Positions 8,724 through 21,384 of a DNA stretch of 48,921 bases are shown piece after piece. The first letter of the stretch is position 1. Each line of letters begins with the position of its first letter. A program made the position numbers and the translations under genes. The DNA lies in NCBI GenBank assembly GCA_903772945.1, contig CAICTM010000782.1, positions 1-48,921 on the forward strand. Direction: 5' to 3'. The notes beneath the pieces are model-generated. The model ran no database searches. It worked only from the letters and a program-made list of their open reading frames with translations, and had not been told where the DNA came from. The stretch is from Seminavis robusta (taxonomy: Eukaryota > Bacillariophyta > Bacillariophyceae > Naviculales > Naviculaceae).

Positions 8724-9636
8724 TTCTTTGGTACGAACAAAAGATTACATGCTTGCCGGTACCATTGGTCCAGATCGAAACATGTATGCAGTCTCAATGC
8801 TGTGATTTGGCATCAGTCAGCCAGTCCTCAAATGACTTTTCAATGGAGTGATTTGCCATAAAATATATTTTCTTGGTCTCTTCGGTGCATTTTTCTCTAC
8901 AGCTTTGCTTTCCCGCACTTAATTCTAAAACAAACTCAATGAGCTTTTCATCCATTATTTGTATTCCAAAAAAACCTCAGGTGCTGGGCAACGACCATAT
9001 CAAATCAACTAGTAATCCGAGTACTCAGCAACCGTACTGTGCACCCATTCGAGGAAAGAAGATTTTGATTGCAAGAAAGCTTCAAAAGGCCTATCGCAAA
9101 GTCAAGTATCAGAGGTGCCAACCAACTCTTTTTAAGTTTGGTTTTACTACAAAGAAAATTTCGAGGTTGTAGTTCTATACAACGACAATGACTCATAAGC
9201 AAGCTGGTACGTACTGATGACTGGATCATTGCTGCTATGTTTACCTGGTTCAATCCTAATACTTCCATTGTCTGTGTAACTACTCCAAACACACGCACTC
9301 AATGGTCATTTCAGCAAGAGGCTCACTCACCAAGAAGTCTTTTCAGTGAATATTGAAACGTTTACAAGCATGCATGCAGTATTTTGCTTACTGAATGGTT
9401 ATTGCGCTTGGTTGCACATTTAATGGTTACTCTTGTGACTGACACTTGAGCACAGACACTTGAGCACAGACAGCAATAATGCATACACGCTTGGTTCTTT
9501 CACATACTACCATCCAGCAAACAATCAAATTCGCCACCACTGCATCCTCTCACAATCTAAATCTAAGCTTTCATAAATCAAAACACCACAATATTCCACT
9601 ACTTCCTCCCAATTGTTCATTGCTCGATCAAGAATT
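8724..9636. other. Intergenic spacer with a weak 77- to 99-aa frame
   Basis: A plus-strand frame at 8873-9172 (inner ATG at 8939, MSFSSIICIPKKPQ) gives a Lys/Arg-rich C-terminus. It has no recognisable domain and its composition is like the surrounding spacer, so I do not call it a gene. The rest is AT-rich with no clear signal. ACTTGAGCACAGACA is tandemly repeated near 9446-9472. Confidence 0.4.
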
Positions 9637-10350
9637 ATGTCTAGTCCCAAGCGTACTACTACTAACAGCAACAAAGCTTCCTCCCCCAAGAGCGCATTCA
9701 ATGCAGCCAAATTCAAGCCATCTGGAGGCTTCACCAAGGGACGCAAAGACAGCCGCCATCATGCTCTAGTCGAGGGTCTCAGGCCTGGTGTTATTACCAT
9801 GTATTTCAAGAAACACAACTGCGACGAAGAACCGTACCTTGGTCCCGATATGAAGTGGATGAATGACCCCAGTAATGCCGAAAAGATGGACGACCTCGGC
9901 ATTCACGCTGTTTTATACAGGAAAGGAGTTGATGGTGAGACTTCTATGCTACAGTCAGCTACGAGTGAATACAGTTGGAGGCAACTCATTTTTGTTGTAG
10001 GAGAGGATAACAACACACCCACCACGCGTCTTGCTACGGCCGAGAAGGTGATCAAATTCTTGAACGGTCGCGCCAATACTGAAAACTACAAGTATCCCAA
10101 GAAGATCAAGTTTCTCGAGGATCTCTCGCGTGATCACGTTGCTAAAAACCTCCGTCCTCTCAGTGCTGCACTCCTTGATGAAGATGTCTGCATGCTCATG
10201 CAGGCCGCCTATCCGGACAAAGCCTTGATGGATCTTGTTGACTTTGCAGACGTCATGGCTAATTTCTGGGTTGATCCAGCTGACGGAGCTACCGTGATGG
10301 AGGCTTACAACAACAGTGGAAGTGCCGATACTGACTCGCAGACCTCTTAA
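9637..10350 (+). CDS. Unknown basic/globular protein (237 aa)
   Basis: The start is set at the ATG at 9637 (MSSPKRTTTNSNK); an in-frame ATG 24 bases upstream is possible. The first 45 residues are Ser/Lys/Arg-rich and probably disordered. The rest is a normal globular composition with LRPGVITMYFKKHNCDEEPY, YSWRQLIFVVGEDNNTPTTR and a helical C-terminal part (LMDLVDFADVMANFW). No catalytic motif or family is recognised. It lies 755 bases upstream of the Helitron-type gene in the same direction. Codon use and an uninterrupted frame support a real gene. Confidence 0.65.
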   Translation: MSSPKRTTTNSNKASSPKSAFNAAKFKPSGGFTKGRKDSRHHALVEGLRPGVITMYFKKHNCDEEPYLGPDMKWMNDPSNAEKMDDLGIHAVLYRKGVDGETSMLQSATSEYSWRQLIFVVGEDNNTPTTRLATAEKVIKFLNGRANTENYKYPKKIKFLEDLSRDHVAKNLRPLSAALLDEDVCMLMQAAYPDKALMDLVDFADVMANFWVDPADGATVMEAYNNSGSADTDSQTS

Positions 10351-11105
10351 ACTATTTCTTGTTTATGTACAAGTATGATTGGAAGAACCCATACTATGGA
10401 TGGGCCGATACTGAAAGGAGCATATTTGTCGATCTAACGAAAACTGGTGCCACCCAGACTTCTTGGTACGTTTTGGTTGTGCTTTCGCAAACACTTCTTC
10501 TTATTACTTTATAGTTCCATTGCAGCAGTTATCAAGAAAAATAAAACTAAAATGTCATGCTCTGTTACTACCTTCTGTACTGTAGTATTGCCCCGTATAT
10601 CTTGAGCAGCCGGAACCCATGACTCTTTTATCTGAAAACATGCAGATACCTGGTGCCGGCATGATACACGATCTTGTTCACGCAGATTTCTTTTATCTCC
10701 AAATGATGCCTGGTGACGACAAGTTACATCTATCTGATTCATGTGTCCCAATGCTGCGTGTTGTCCCTGCCTACATTCTTTTCTTACAGATTCCTGAATG
10801 CAGTACTTATTGGAATGCAGTATTGCCATCTCCTACTTTCCACTTATGTATCGAAGTTGTAGGCTGTATGCAATTTTCGGAACATTCCTTTGATACTGCT
10901 ACTCTCTATACACTTTCCGTGAAAACTGCATACAATGTTTTGCTGAAACATACATGCATACCAGTGGCTTCTTCTTCATAACAGACTCCACTTTCTCATA
11001 ATTCAGTTTAAACTGTTTTCTGATGCAAACCAAACTGACTGGAGATTACAGACTTCCTCAAGCTTTCTTTCTTGTGTTTCTATCTTTCATCGCATCCTCA
11101 ACAAC
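10351..11105. other. Intergenic spacer before the Rep/helicase gene
   Basis: AT-rich, about 750 bases. It contains repeated short motifs such as CAGTATTGCC (near 10584 and 10818) and TTTTATCT. A plus-strand frame of 120 codons (10619-10981) has no recognisable content and is probably chance. The promoter of the large gene should be here. Confidence 0.45.
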
Positions 11106-14100
11106 ATGGAACAGAACAATGGAGGGATTCCAACACAGGCGGCTCTCCCAGAGCCAGATGAAGAAACAGTCATAAAGAATCAGCATAACACAACCAATGT
11201 TGATGATGTTCAAAAACAGCAATTGTTAGCCAGCCGACGAGAAAGATATCGTACTAAACTGCAGAGCGAATCACCAGAGAAGCGTGCAGCTCGCCTTGCC
11301 AAGAGACGTGAGCAATATCAGCTAAAGAAGACACAACAAAGGAAAGAAGAATCGCCTGAGCACCGTGAAGCTCGCCTTGCACGCAGGCGTGCCACATATC
11401 ACCTCAACAAACAGCAATCACCAGAGGATCATGCCACTAAACTTGCAGCAAGGCGTGCAAAGAGGAATTTGGCGGACGAACATGAGCAGCATTGTGCACA
11501 GCTTTCTAAGAGAAGGCGTGCGCACAAAGAACAAAAGCAAACCAGGCAGTATGAAATTGATCGATCCAGACTGACGTTTGATACCCCCCACAACTGCGAC
11601 ACCATCAATGGCAATGCCTATGCCTTTCACGACTTTGAAATGAATCCTGAGACATCGGCTCTTCTGTATCATTTGAATTCTGGACATCAAAAGTTCCGTA
11701 CCATTGATGACATTCTGGCATACCTCTCAAGAAATCAAGGCTTCCAACCAGTTGAAACCCCATTGGAGCTCCGTGAAATGATGGATAAGTTGAAAGCTGA
11801 GATAGCAGACGAAATGCTAACTGAACAGGAGCAGGAAGACATTGTTGAGAAATTTCTCCTTCATCAAGGCAGGGCTTCTTGCAAACCCAACGGTAGTAAT
11901 GCTGAATCGGAACTTGCAAATTTTCCTGGAATTGGACAATCCGTTGATGCGCATCACTTTGTTTGTGGGTCATGCGGTATCAAATCTGTGAATGGGCAAT
12001 ACGGGAAGGTTTGTTCGACAGTTGATCTCGCAGATCTCGTTGATACACCTGTTGCCTTCACCGAAGAGCAGCTGAAACGATATGAACGTTCTGCCAAAGA
12101 GCCTCCAGTTCTACTTCCGACCGATGACGAAGGCAGCACTAAATTATTTTACCCACATCGCTTGCAGAGCGCGTATACCTCCCCTTCTCTTGCTTCAACA
12201 TTTCATCTCCATCCCGAATTTGTTACCTTTCAAACACGGCCCTCCAAAGATGGAGACAAAACAGAGCAGCATGAGACCGTCATTTTTTGTTCATCTTGCA
12301 CAGCCTGGCTCAACGATCACCGCACGCGCTGTGCTGCCACGCCCTCCCTACCACCTGTTCATTCTATCGCAGCTGGCGTGGATTTTGGGGATATCAATCG
12401 CATTGGCCTCGCGAAACCTGATCTACTTGAGTCTCTGGTCATTGCTCGAATGCGCCACTTTCATAATGTTGTCAAGGTTCAAGACAATCATGCTGTGGGT
12501 GGCCGTTCTGATCTCACAAAAAACGAAATCAGAGGTCATTCCATTCTTTTTCGTCACGATAGTCCTGTAACCGCGTCTCTTGCACTCATGTTTGGTGACG
12601 GCAAAAGTTTCGATCCAGAGAAAACTGGGGCAAACATCACTACATTTCTTCAAGAACTTGTGACCATTGAGTTGGTTGGCCCCGCAGGAAGTATAGAAAA
12701 ACTGGCCAGAAAAGCACGGATGCAGACATTCCTTCAGCTCCGCCCATTCGTACTGTACCAGTGGTTGACAGTGCTTCGCTCCTGCCATCCATTGTATAAG
12801 TATGACCCACCCCTTCCCCCACTTCACGAATTCGGAGATATGAAGAAGACAATTGCGTATTGCAACAGGGCACTCATGGAAGCCGGCATTCCAGTTACTA
12901 CAGAGCGGGCTCTTGCCGCAGAACAGATTTATGCCGATGATGTTGCCGGGATTCGGACTAAAATACTCACAGATTCGGATGTGCAACTTGAAAGGTCCGA
13001 TGATGGGAACCCTGATCGTGACGAACACAAAACAGGAGCATGTTCTATTCCTGTGGCTTATACATATGTTGCTCAGCACCCCGATGTTATTGCCCTTGAG
13101 CAACATACAGCTCCAGGCAAGCAGGAAGAAAACCAAGTTCATTCAAATTCGAATAATACACTTTCAACTCAGATTGAAGCCATTGCTGATGCATTCAACA
13201 TTGAATACAACCCTCCATCTGCATCCCAATCTGATTGTACTACTGATGCGGACACCACTTCTGTAAACGGTGGTGAGGATTTATCAACATGGAAGTCGTA
13301 TCGTGATGAAACTCCCGTTAATGAGTTCTCTGACATGCTGGAGCTACTGACATCATCATTTCCTCAAATCTTTCTTCTTGGAAATGGATACTCCCAAGAG
13401 GGTGGTTTGCTCACGTCCATTCAAATAGAGCACCTACTGAAACAGTATACCCAAGCTGCTGCTACAAACCGTGATTTTCTGTTCTACCTTTTTGATTGTC
13501 ACATTCGGCACACAATAATGCGTAATTTTGCCGCCAAAATACGCAAGGATCCTGCAGCCTTTGAGCAGTATGCCACATTATTGAGGGACGAGGAGTTCCA
13601 GCAGAAAATCCTGCAAGCTGCTGAAAATCCTTCCTCGCCCGAAGCAAAACAAGTGCTTCGAACGGTTCTTCCTGTCTTGAGCCTTGGTGGTAGAAATACG
13701 ATTATGGCCGGCGCATTGGGTGACACCTCATCTCTTTCCAGAGCCATGGCAATGGCTAAACGGTACGGTCCAGTCGCGAATATGGTTACAGTGACACCTG
13801 ACGACATCAATAATCCCACCTCCTTCCGTTGGGCATGTCGTTCATCCAATAACTTTTCCTTTCCTGCTGTTGTTGATGAGGATTTCTTTGAGTCCCTCCA
13901 AAAGAACGGCACTCTCAGAACAAATGGGAATGTCGATGTGCCCCTTAACTACTCCAGCCGTATGAAAAAAGCGACCGACAATCCTGTTGCTGTTGCCCTC
14001 GAGTTTCGCACTCTTCTCGAGAATGTGATGTCTATTTTGATAGGGTGTCCCCTCAATTTTGAGCCTGGAACTCGGTCAGGCCAGCGGCGCACTTGGTACT

Positions 14101-17100
14101 TCAAATCAGAAGCTGCAAATTGTCCTTATCACCGAGGAATTTTTGGCCATGTCGTCGCTTTTTTTGGGACGGTAGAGACACAAAGCAGGGGGGCCCTCCA
14201 TTTTCACGTTATTCTGTGGGGATCCATATCTCCAAAGCTGTTGGAGAAATCGGCTGGTTTACCCGATATCTGTAAACAGATTCAACTTGCATTGGATTCT
14301 ATGTACACGGCCGAACTACCCCGGCACATCCACGCTAAGGATATTATTGTCCGTGCCATGAAAAAGTCTCAGAGTGGTCGCGACTGCCTTCCTCCGTATG
14401 CAAAGCGCTACACATCCATGAAGCATGTTCCATCTCCAAAATCTACAGACGATTGGAAAAAATTCATGTGGGAGGCTACTCTACGCAATGGCATCCACGA
14501 GCATGGTTGGAGCTGCAGAAAGCCACCCTCTGGCAAATATCGATGCAGGAACGCAAAGGGATCCGGCGATTCCTCTGCCACACTTCCCAAACTGCTCGAA
14601 GTGCCCACCGACATTGAACAATGTTCGACATTCTCGCCTGCTAATAACACGGCATTGAAGGACATCGTTCCAACAATTTCACAATCCCCAATTCCTGTAC
14701 AGAATGATCACATGCAGAGAGATTACACCGTTCATCCAATTCCACCTCTGGATGATGCTCTCGTTGTTTGGGAACTACAACGGCAAAAGTTGTATGCTAT
14801 GCCCAACCTTCCGGATGACATTCGTGAAGCCTACGTCCGTTCAACCACCTCTTCCAACCCCCCCCATGAGACTCCTCCTTTGTCTAACGCTGAAGGAGAC
14901 CCGATTAACGACAATTGTCTTCTCAATGATGGCAGAGCGTTCTGTATCAAGGCTTTGTTAGAAGCACTAGAAGAGCCCCATTCACCGTTAAAGGCTACAA
15001 TCATCATTGGTAATGGTGAGCCTTCCAACAATGAGCATTCGCAGATCGATGTTCCAAGCATACAGAAATGGCTTGAAACTCTTGATGCTACCACCATTAT
15101 TTTCCTCTTTGACAAACTCAGCAGCGAAATTTCTGGCAGGAATGGCTTTGTTACCGAAACTAATGTCACACTTTGCAATTCAACTGGGGGCAGTACAAAT
15201 GCCATTCTGCTAGGCTCCACACAAATGTCAGCAGGTGCACTATTTTATGTTGTTCCATATGTCTGCAAGAACAAGGTCGCACTGGAAGCATGTCTTGTTG
15301 CTCTGGAGGCTGCACAGCGGCACATCGAGCAGTTCCCAAGCTCTGCTGATGATTCGGGAACCGACCGTCGATCAATTCAACATATGTTCACTCGTGTCTT
15401 GAATGATCTCAGCAGGAGCATTCAAGTTAGCGACACTCAAGTAGCTCTTTCTCTTCTCAATATGGGAACCGAGCTAACTTCCGACTCTTTCCGTTTTTTT
15501 GGTGCAGACTATTCGGTTAACTACTTTCTTCACCAGCATCCTCCCATTCTGTCACCAGCTAAACCTACTACAAACGAGTCATCATCACCGACTACGAATA
15601 ATGCTACAACCGACCACGGTGCTCACTGTGAGAATCTCTTGCCCCCTGAGGCTACAGCAGCCAACTCACACATCCCTCCAGATGATGCCTCTACCCACAC
15701 AACTGAATCTGGATTCTCAACCGAAGATGAATGTTCCTTCCAATTTACACATACGCAAGGATACAGCGATTCACATACAATGGATGTCCAAGTTGCTCTA
15801 CATGCCATGTCCCAGTGCACCAATAAATCGTTTGGTCCCGCACCCTTCTATACAGTGGGTGATCATGACCCTCCGGATAATTCGTCCGACGAAAACAGTA
15901 CTAGGACCTCCAATTCCACACACAGACTACCTGTCCAATATCCACTGCACTGGTATTTCCGTGGCAATGGTCTCAAGCACTTGACAAATTCAGAGTATTA
16001 CGCTTTGGTTGATATTCGCCCTATTTCATCGGAGAAGATCTCTCACAGAACCCTAAATGATGATGTGGACAGTGACAGTGACAACGACTCCGCTACCCAT
16101 ACTGTTATGAATGACTTCAAATCTGATGACTCCAATACTGTTCTTTCTACTAAGCGGGGACGGAAACAACGCAAGCCATTTCGATTCCACCCTCATCATC
16201 CTCTCTATCACTCTCATGTCCAATTACTTCGTGCTAAGCAGCATACACTTATCTACAATGCTCATCCTCCAAAATTTCCTGGGGAGCCGCCTTCGCCTCC
16301 TGATGCTGACGCATCGCCATTCGAGTGCGAAACATTCCTTGAGGATTACGCTATCTGGCGGAAGGCCGCCGATGCTTTTGCCTCATGGTACGACATTACC
16401 TTTCTTCCACATGAAGATATCTATGGTGACATGCCTGCCTCCGCCCACAGTGCTCCCACATGGGAATCATTCTGCGCCAAAATTCAAGATATGGAGATCA
16501 ACAATCGTCTTATTGATCGACTCCGCCTTGATGCCATGTTCACATTTTCATACGGGTTTCGGTCTAACTACAAGCAGCGTGTGCTCTTCTCAAATTTTCG
16601 GCACCGCAATACAACTGTTTGGTCCGACCAAGAGCGTCATGAGGCTGAGAAATTGTTCGCTGCCGTTGGCGCCCGCAATCGTGCATTCCTCGATGACACT
16701 GACACTGATGACATAATCAATGGCCGCCTCAGCACAGAGGCTTTCTCCACATCTAAAATACGTTCCTATCAACAAGACCGTGACTTCTGCAAACATCAAA
16801 TGACAAGTGTCAAATACCTTTTCCCCTCTAGTATTGGTACCAATACATGTCACAATACCATCACTCAACATGATGCATCCACATATAACACTAACGACCC
16901 CAACATTGGTTCGCCCGTCAATCATGATCACATTCTCAAGTTCGAATCCAACAATGGACTAAAAATCATGGAAACTGTGGCTGCTTTGCAGACTTCTTCT
17001 CTCGATGAACCCGAACGATCCATTCATTCCAATATCTCTCACCGCCGTTCCTCTCGAAAAAGGGCACGCAATGGTACCTTTCTCTCTCTGACATCCGAGG

Positions 17101-19186
17101 TGAAACGCTACATTGATATGCGTTTGCTCTCTGATAGTCAAAAACGCATTGTGGACTCGGCAACTGATTACTTTTTCAAACTTAAAGCTCATCGCGACAA
17201 CTGGCCCGATACTGACTTCCTGCAAACCATGTACAGTCTCAAACAAACAAAACCCCCTATGTTTCTCCTCACAGGAGATCCTGGCACCGGCAAGTCCTAC
17301 GTCATTGAAACTCTTGTCGAGATATGCAACATACTTCAACTTGGAACCGTTGCTACAACAAGCTATACGGGCATAGCAGCTGTCAATATTGATGGCTCCA
17401 CCATCTGTAGTATGTTTGCCATTCACGATACCAGTGATTCAATCAAGGCTAAGACTCTCTCAGACGATTCTATTGCTCAGCTACGTCTGAAGCTTCGCTC
17501 GGATAACCTTTGCTGCCTAATTCTGGACGAGATCTCCACTATCGACTCCCGAATCATAGCTCTTCTAGACTTAAGATTGCGCCAGATTCTTGATAACTCT
17601 GACATTCCCTTTGGCGGACTACCCATAATCTGTGTGGGTGACTTCCAGGTAAATCGATTGCTGGTCCAGCGCCATCTAAACTGCATCATTTTACTCTCCC
17701 CATCACTCTCTTACTTACATTTCACTCCTTGTAATTATCCTTCCAGCAATTAGGCCCAGTTCAAAAAACACCACTCTGCAAAGACATGCTTACATGGGCT
17801 GCTCGAACCCATCGCTCTACAACAGACCACAACAAGAACTCCATCCCTTCCACAGCAACACAAACGTCTCTCAAGGTTCCCAGTTTGAGGCGTCAGCAGC
17901 AGCTCCTTCGAAAATTCATGTCGCAGCGTGCCGCAAACAACAGCAGCGCCAACAAAAAAACCAAAGATCAGGCCAACCGGTTCCATCCCGGTTCTCTACC
18001 ATTTCACGGCTGCTCTTTGTTCGCACAATTCGAACGTTTCCATTTAACCACACAGCAGCGCGCTTCTAACGACGATCAGCACAAAGATTTTGTTCAGAAA
18101 CTTTCTACCGGGAATAAAATTCTTCTTGGCGATATTCTTCAATACGATCACCTCTCCAGAGACGATATTCGTAAAAACCCTCACGAATGGCTGTTTTGTC
18201 CTGTTCTTGTTGCCACAAACATGGAACGACTCAACATTTCTCGTCACAAAGCGTCTCTCTGGGCAAAACATCATCAAACATTTGTTTTCAAATGGAAATG
18301 CCGTGTTCGCAAAGAAGTCAATCGCCCACCTTCCTCTCAAATGGCCTCTATTCGTGAGAGCAATTCATTCTTTTGGCAATATTGGGTTCCTCATGCTCCA
18401 TGTCATCTTTCCCATAACATTAACTGTGACCTTGCTCTTGTCAATGGGTCTCCAGTTACGGCTCACTCTCTTACTTTTTCCAATCAAGAAGAATTCTCAC
18501 GTGTTCAAGACCTCCTTCTCGGACCTCATCCACCTCCTTATGGCTCCGAAATTACCATTCAAGAGCCTCTATCCGTCAATATGCTAATCAATCCATCTCT
18601 TGACTCGAAACCAATCTCTACCAAACGGCAACAGCAGCTTGATCGGCTCAAGTCATTCAGTCTTCTTCCTACTAATTCTTCCACCAATGACAATATTGTC
18701 ATTCCACTGACACCCTCTATTGCTTCTTCTAAGCGTTCCGATTACTCCCGATTCACATACGAAACTGGCAATCCATTCACATCAATCGGTACTGCTGAGA
18801 TTCGGCCTCCGTTTGCTTTCGATCTTGCTTTCAGCTTTACTGTGCATAAAGCTCAAGGGAGAACTCTCCACCGTGTTGTGCTTGACCTTACTAACCATCC
18901 CACGCATTACTCTCAGCTTGAGTTCGCAGCTGTCTTTGTTGCTATGTCTCGCGTAAAGGACAAGCGGCATATACGGCTACTCTGTCACCGGTCTCTTGGA
19001 TCCCCTTTCAGTCCATCTGCTGCATATGACTATCTCACACAATTGGTACCCGACAGAAATGCGTCCGCCTTCAATCACGGGTTTTTGCCCCCCTCCAAAC
19101 CTTCCCGTTCTACCCGTTCTGCTGCTAACCAAGGGGTCTTCTGGGACCCCTCGCGTGCCCTTGCATTCAGTCGCGAATTCGCCTAA
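11106..19186 (+). CDS. Helitron-type Rep/PIF1 helicase, two exons (11106-17648, 17747-19186; about 2660 aa)
   Basis: Rolling-circle transposase-helicase that would nick and unwind DNA. Residues 40-135 hold three or four basic repeats of 23-35 aa (RRERYR, SPEKRAARLAKRREQY). Residues 285-400 hold Cys pairs (CGSCG, FCSSC) in a region like the DUF6570 module that often precedes Helitron Rep domains. The HUH motif is LHFHVILW (His1032, His1034), and the paired tyrosines are Tyr1381 and Tyr1385 in FYVVPYVCKN, with a Lys at the usual place. The PIF1-type helicase has Walker A GDPGTGKS (2057-2064) and Walker B LILDE (Asp2141, Glu2142). Exon 1 ends in CVGDFQ; a 98-nt intron (GTAAAT...TTCCAG) is followed by QLGPV, restoring the family GDFxQLPPV motif in phase 0. 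The late motif FTVHKAQGRTL and AMSRVK close the helicase. Both catalytic halves look intact. Helitron ends (5' TC, 3' CTRR after a hairpin) were not found with confidence. Confidence 0.9.
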
Positions 19187-19740
19187 TCTTTACAATAATT
19201 TCACTTCTTCGCCTTTTAGTTCAGCTCGCCCGGTATATCTATTACACCTCCGGTGTCCTTATTTTTCTTTTTGGCTTTGTTGATACTCTGTGTTATCGTC
19301 GCGCGCAAAGCACTCCCGGAGATATCGGGACAATTGGCGGACAAATCTGGACATTGTCGCCGGCCCCCGCATGGAACCGTTACGCACGCCCACCCGTTTT
19401 TAAAAGCCTCATCCGTGACAGCACCCTTTAATTCCGAGCTGAAGCAGTGTGTCACGATAATGACTCACCACTAAGTGGAACTTCAATCCGATGACTTCGG
19501 CAGCAATCTCTGTTGGATTATCCCTTGCTTCGACAACTCCTGGCCTGAACAGAGTGGATTTCGGACTCCTCTTCCTAGAGCAACATCCCTCGAGCAGCTA
19601 GCCAACCAGTATCTGAAAGTGTTCTTGCCACGCCATTTGTCACACTGAGTTTATGGTTTAGGTTTCGCTAGCTAGCTTAGGTACCATACAGCACTTGTTG
19701 ATAAATTTACCGCTACAAGCTTGTCCGACTAGCAAAGCAT
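19187..19740. other. Intergenic between convergent genes, with repeat and hairpins
   Basis: It contains a short hairpin ACACC-TCC-GGTGT just after the helicase gene (about 19235-19250), the first 27-bp direct repeat (19288-19314) and CCCGGAGATATCGGG. A segment TCGGGACAATT recurs at 21688. I see no gene. Confidence 0.5.
19288..19314 (+). repeat. 27-bp direct repeat flanking the 547-aa gene, left copy
   Basis: CTGTGTTATCGTCGCGCGCA plus AAGCACT is identical to 21734-21760, and its last 20 bases occur again at 21762-21781. The CG-rich core CGTCGCGCGC stands out from the AT-rich surroundings. The copies frame the minus-strand 547-aa gene, so they may mark the ends of a sub-module or be binding sites for one of the element proteins. 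Confidence 0.9.
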
Positions 19741-21384
19741 TCAATACCCCATTGAAAGCTCAGTTGATTGCACCCTTTCGTCGCCTTTCCTTTGGTTCGG
19801 CGACGGTGTCACGATCGTAATGCAATCAGGGATACCGGTTTGCTTAGAAGGCGTTTGAATCGAAATCTGATCAATGGATGATGCATCGCTCTCCTGGTCT
19901 GCGCTCGACTCGCTATACTCCACAATGCTCGATTCACCGCAAGCCGGCACAGGTTTTTCTCCGATCATTTCCATAAAATTGAGTGCTCCCTTGCCTGCAA
20001 CTGCCATTGGTTCGGGTAAGAGATGCGGATTCTCATGGCGAAGAAAAACCTTCAAGACTTGCGTCTTTTCTTGGTCGAACGCCTTTAGAGTGGGAACGGT
20101 GACCAGCCAGTCCATCGCTAACTTGTCCCGCGCGGCCGTCACTTGATCCAGATTAGGGGGCCGCGCATTGTCGTCGATCAGGTCGAAAGGGGTCAACTTC
20201 GCAGCGTCTTCCCGGTTTGCTTTCCGGCCTGTCGCTAAATCCGCAAAAGCTTTGATGAAGGCGGAGAGGTTTGCAATCCCCTGTTCGACGTCGGGTCTGC
20301 TACACCGTTCTCGCTCTCCTGGAGTGTAAACTTGCTCACCCTCCTTTTCACTTGTGCTTGCATTTAAAAAGTTAATGTAAGCCCCGGTGTCAATCTTTGT
20401 AAAGGTCCCTGCGATGAACATGACCCAGTACCCTCTCTCTTCCGGAGGTCTCCACTGAACTGTTTCAGGATTCCAGCCGATAATGTCAGAAAAAGGCATA
20501 ATAGGCGCGATGACCCAGTCGCAGTCGATATCGAAGAATTTTTCATGGCCTCCTTTTGGTACCTGGATTAAGTTATTCGCAATATTACAAAATCCTTTGT
20601 AGTGTCGCTGATGGTAGGCCAGGTTTTGTAAAACCTTTTTCTGCTTAGCCACAAGATCTCCAAGTCTTCTAGTGTCACCACCCCTGGCAACCAAAACTGC
20701 AGCGGCCCTAATTTGCTCGTTTGTTTTTGCTTCAAGGTCACAACCGATTATTGCCTGGACAAATATTCCCATAGTAGGCGAACAAGAGTTATTTCCAGCA
20801 AGGAGGTGAGCTGCATTTGTTACGGTTCCGATATCAATCATTTTGACGCCTGGGTCCGTAGCAGCCTCGCTTCCAGATTTACTGGAACGACTCAACCCGC
20901 TGCTGCTCTGTGCTCTGAGAAGCTTGTTTTTCCTTTTGTTCTGAATCACGTCCTTTTCTTCTTTGCTCAGTTTGCTATGGCCTCCCTTCTCCGCGATGCT
21001 TTCCCTATCCGAAGCGGACTTCGACGTATACGAGAAGTTATCAGCAGTTACATTCACGTCTGCAACTTTTGCCAACAGCTCCAATTCAAGAGTTGTGTAC
21101 TCTGGAAGTCTCTTTTCACGCCAGCGCCTAGCACCCCCACCATGCACACGACTGCAAATAGCACGGAATCCACCAGTGAAATCAACTCGCTCTGTGCCAA
21201 GAACATCCCGTAGCTGTGTGAAATATTCCCCGCGAGCCAAAAGAACTCGCTCCTTCTTCTCAGCCTGTTCAATAGTGAGCTGGGTCTGCAACACTTGTTT
21301 CTCTTCGCTCTCCTTGAGGACTTGAAGCTCCAAGGCCTCTATCTGTGCCTTGAGAGCAGCGATTGATGACATGGTGACTTCCAA
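19741..21384 (-). CDS. Unknown coiled-coil protein (547 aa; 543 from the second Met)
   Basis: Only one long intact frame exists here; the start is either the Met at 21384 (MEVTMSS) or the second at 21372. Residues 5-50 form a strong coiled coil (IAALKAQIEALELQVL, EEKQVLQTQLTIEQAEKKE), suggesting dimerisation. Residues 55-110 are basic with RRWREKR, then comes a Ser/Lys-rich linker (to about 175), then about 270 residues of globular sequence with aromatic-rich pieces (FFDIDCDWVIAPIMPF, GYWVMFIAGTFTKIDTGAY). The last 60 residues are Ser/Thr/Glu-rich and probably disordered. No known family is recognised. It converges on the helicase gene and is the last gene before the right att-like repeat. 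It might be a DNA-binding or nucleoprotein component; that is speculation. Confidence 0.75.
   Translation of the reverse strand: MEVTMSSIAALKAQIEALELQVLKESEEKQVLQTQLTIEQAEKKERVLLARGEYFTQLRDVLGTERVDFTGGFRAICSRVHGGGARRWREKRLPEYTTLELELLAKVADVNVTADNFSYTSKSASDRESIAEKGGHSKLSKEEKDVIQNKRKNKLLRAQSSSGLSRSSKSGSEAATDPGVKMIDIGTVTNAAHLLAGNNSCSPTMGIFVQAIIGCDLEAKTNEQIRAAAVLVARGGDTRRLGDLVAKQKKVLQNLAYHQRHYKGFCNIANNLIQVPKGGHEKFFDIDCDWVIAPIMPFSDIIGWNPETVQWRPPEERGYWVMFIAGTFTKIDTGAYINFLNASTSEKEGEQVYTPGERERCSRPDVEQGIANLSAFIKAFADLATGRKANREDAAKLTPFDLIDDNARPPNLDQVTAARDKLAMDWLVTVPTLKAFDQEKTQVLKVFLRHENPHLLPEPMAVAGKGALNFMEMIGEKPVPACGESSIVEYSESSADQESDASSIDQISIQTPSKQTGIPDCITIVTPSPNQRKGDERVQSTELSMGY

Noticed and set aside
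12423..13142. 239-codon minus-strand frame
   Set aside because: It lies entirely opposite the coding sequence of the Helitron-type Rep/helicase and has no recognisable content.
11106..19186. A complete Helitron with defined ends
   Set aside because: Several short hairpins exist after 19186, but no convincing CTRR end or 5' TC end could be fixed by eye, so only the gene is called.
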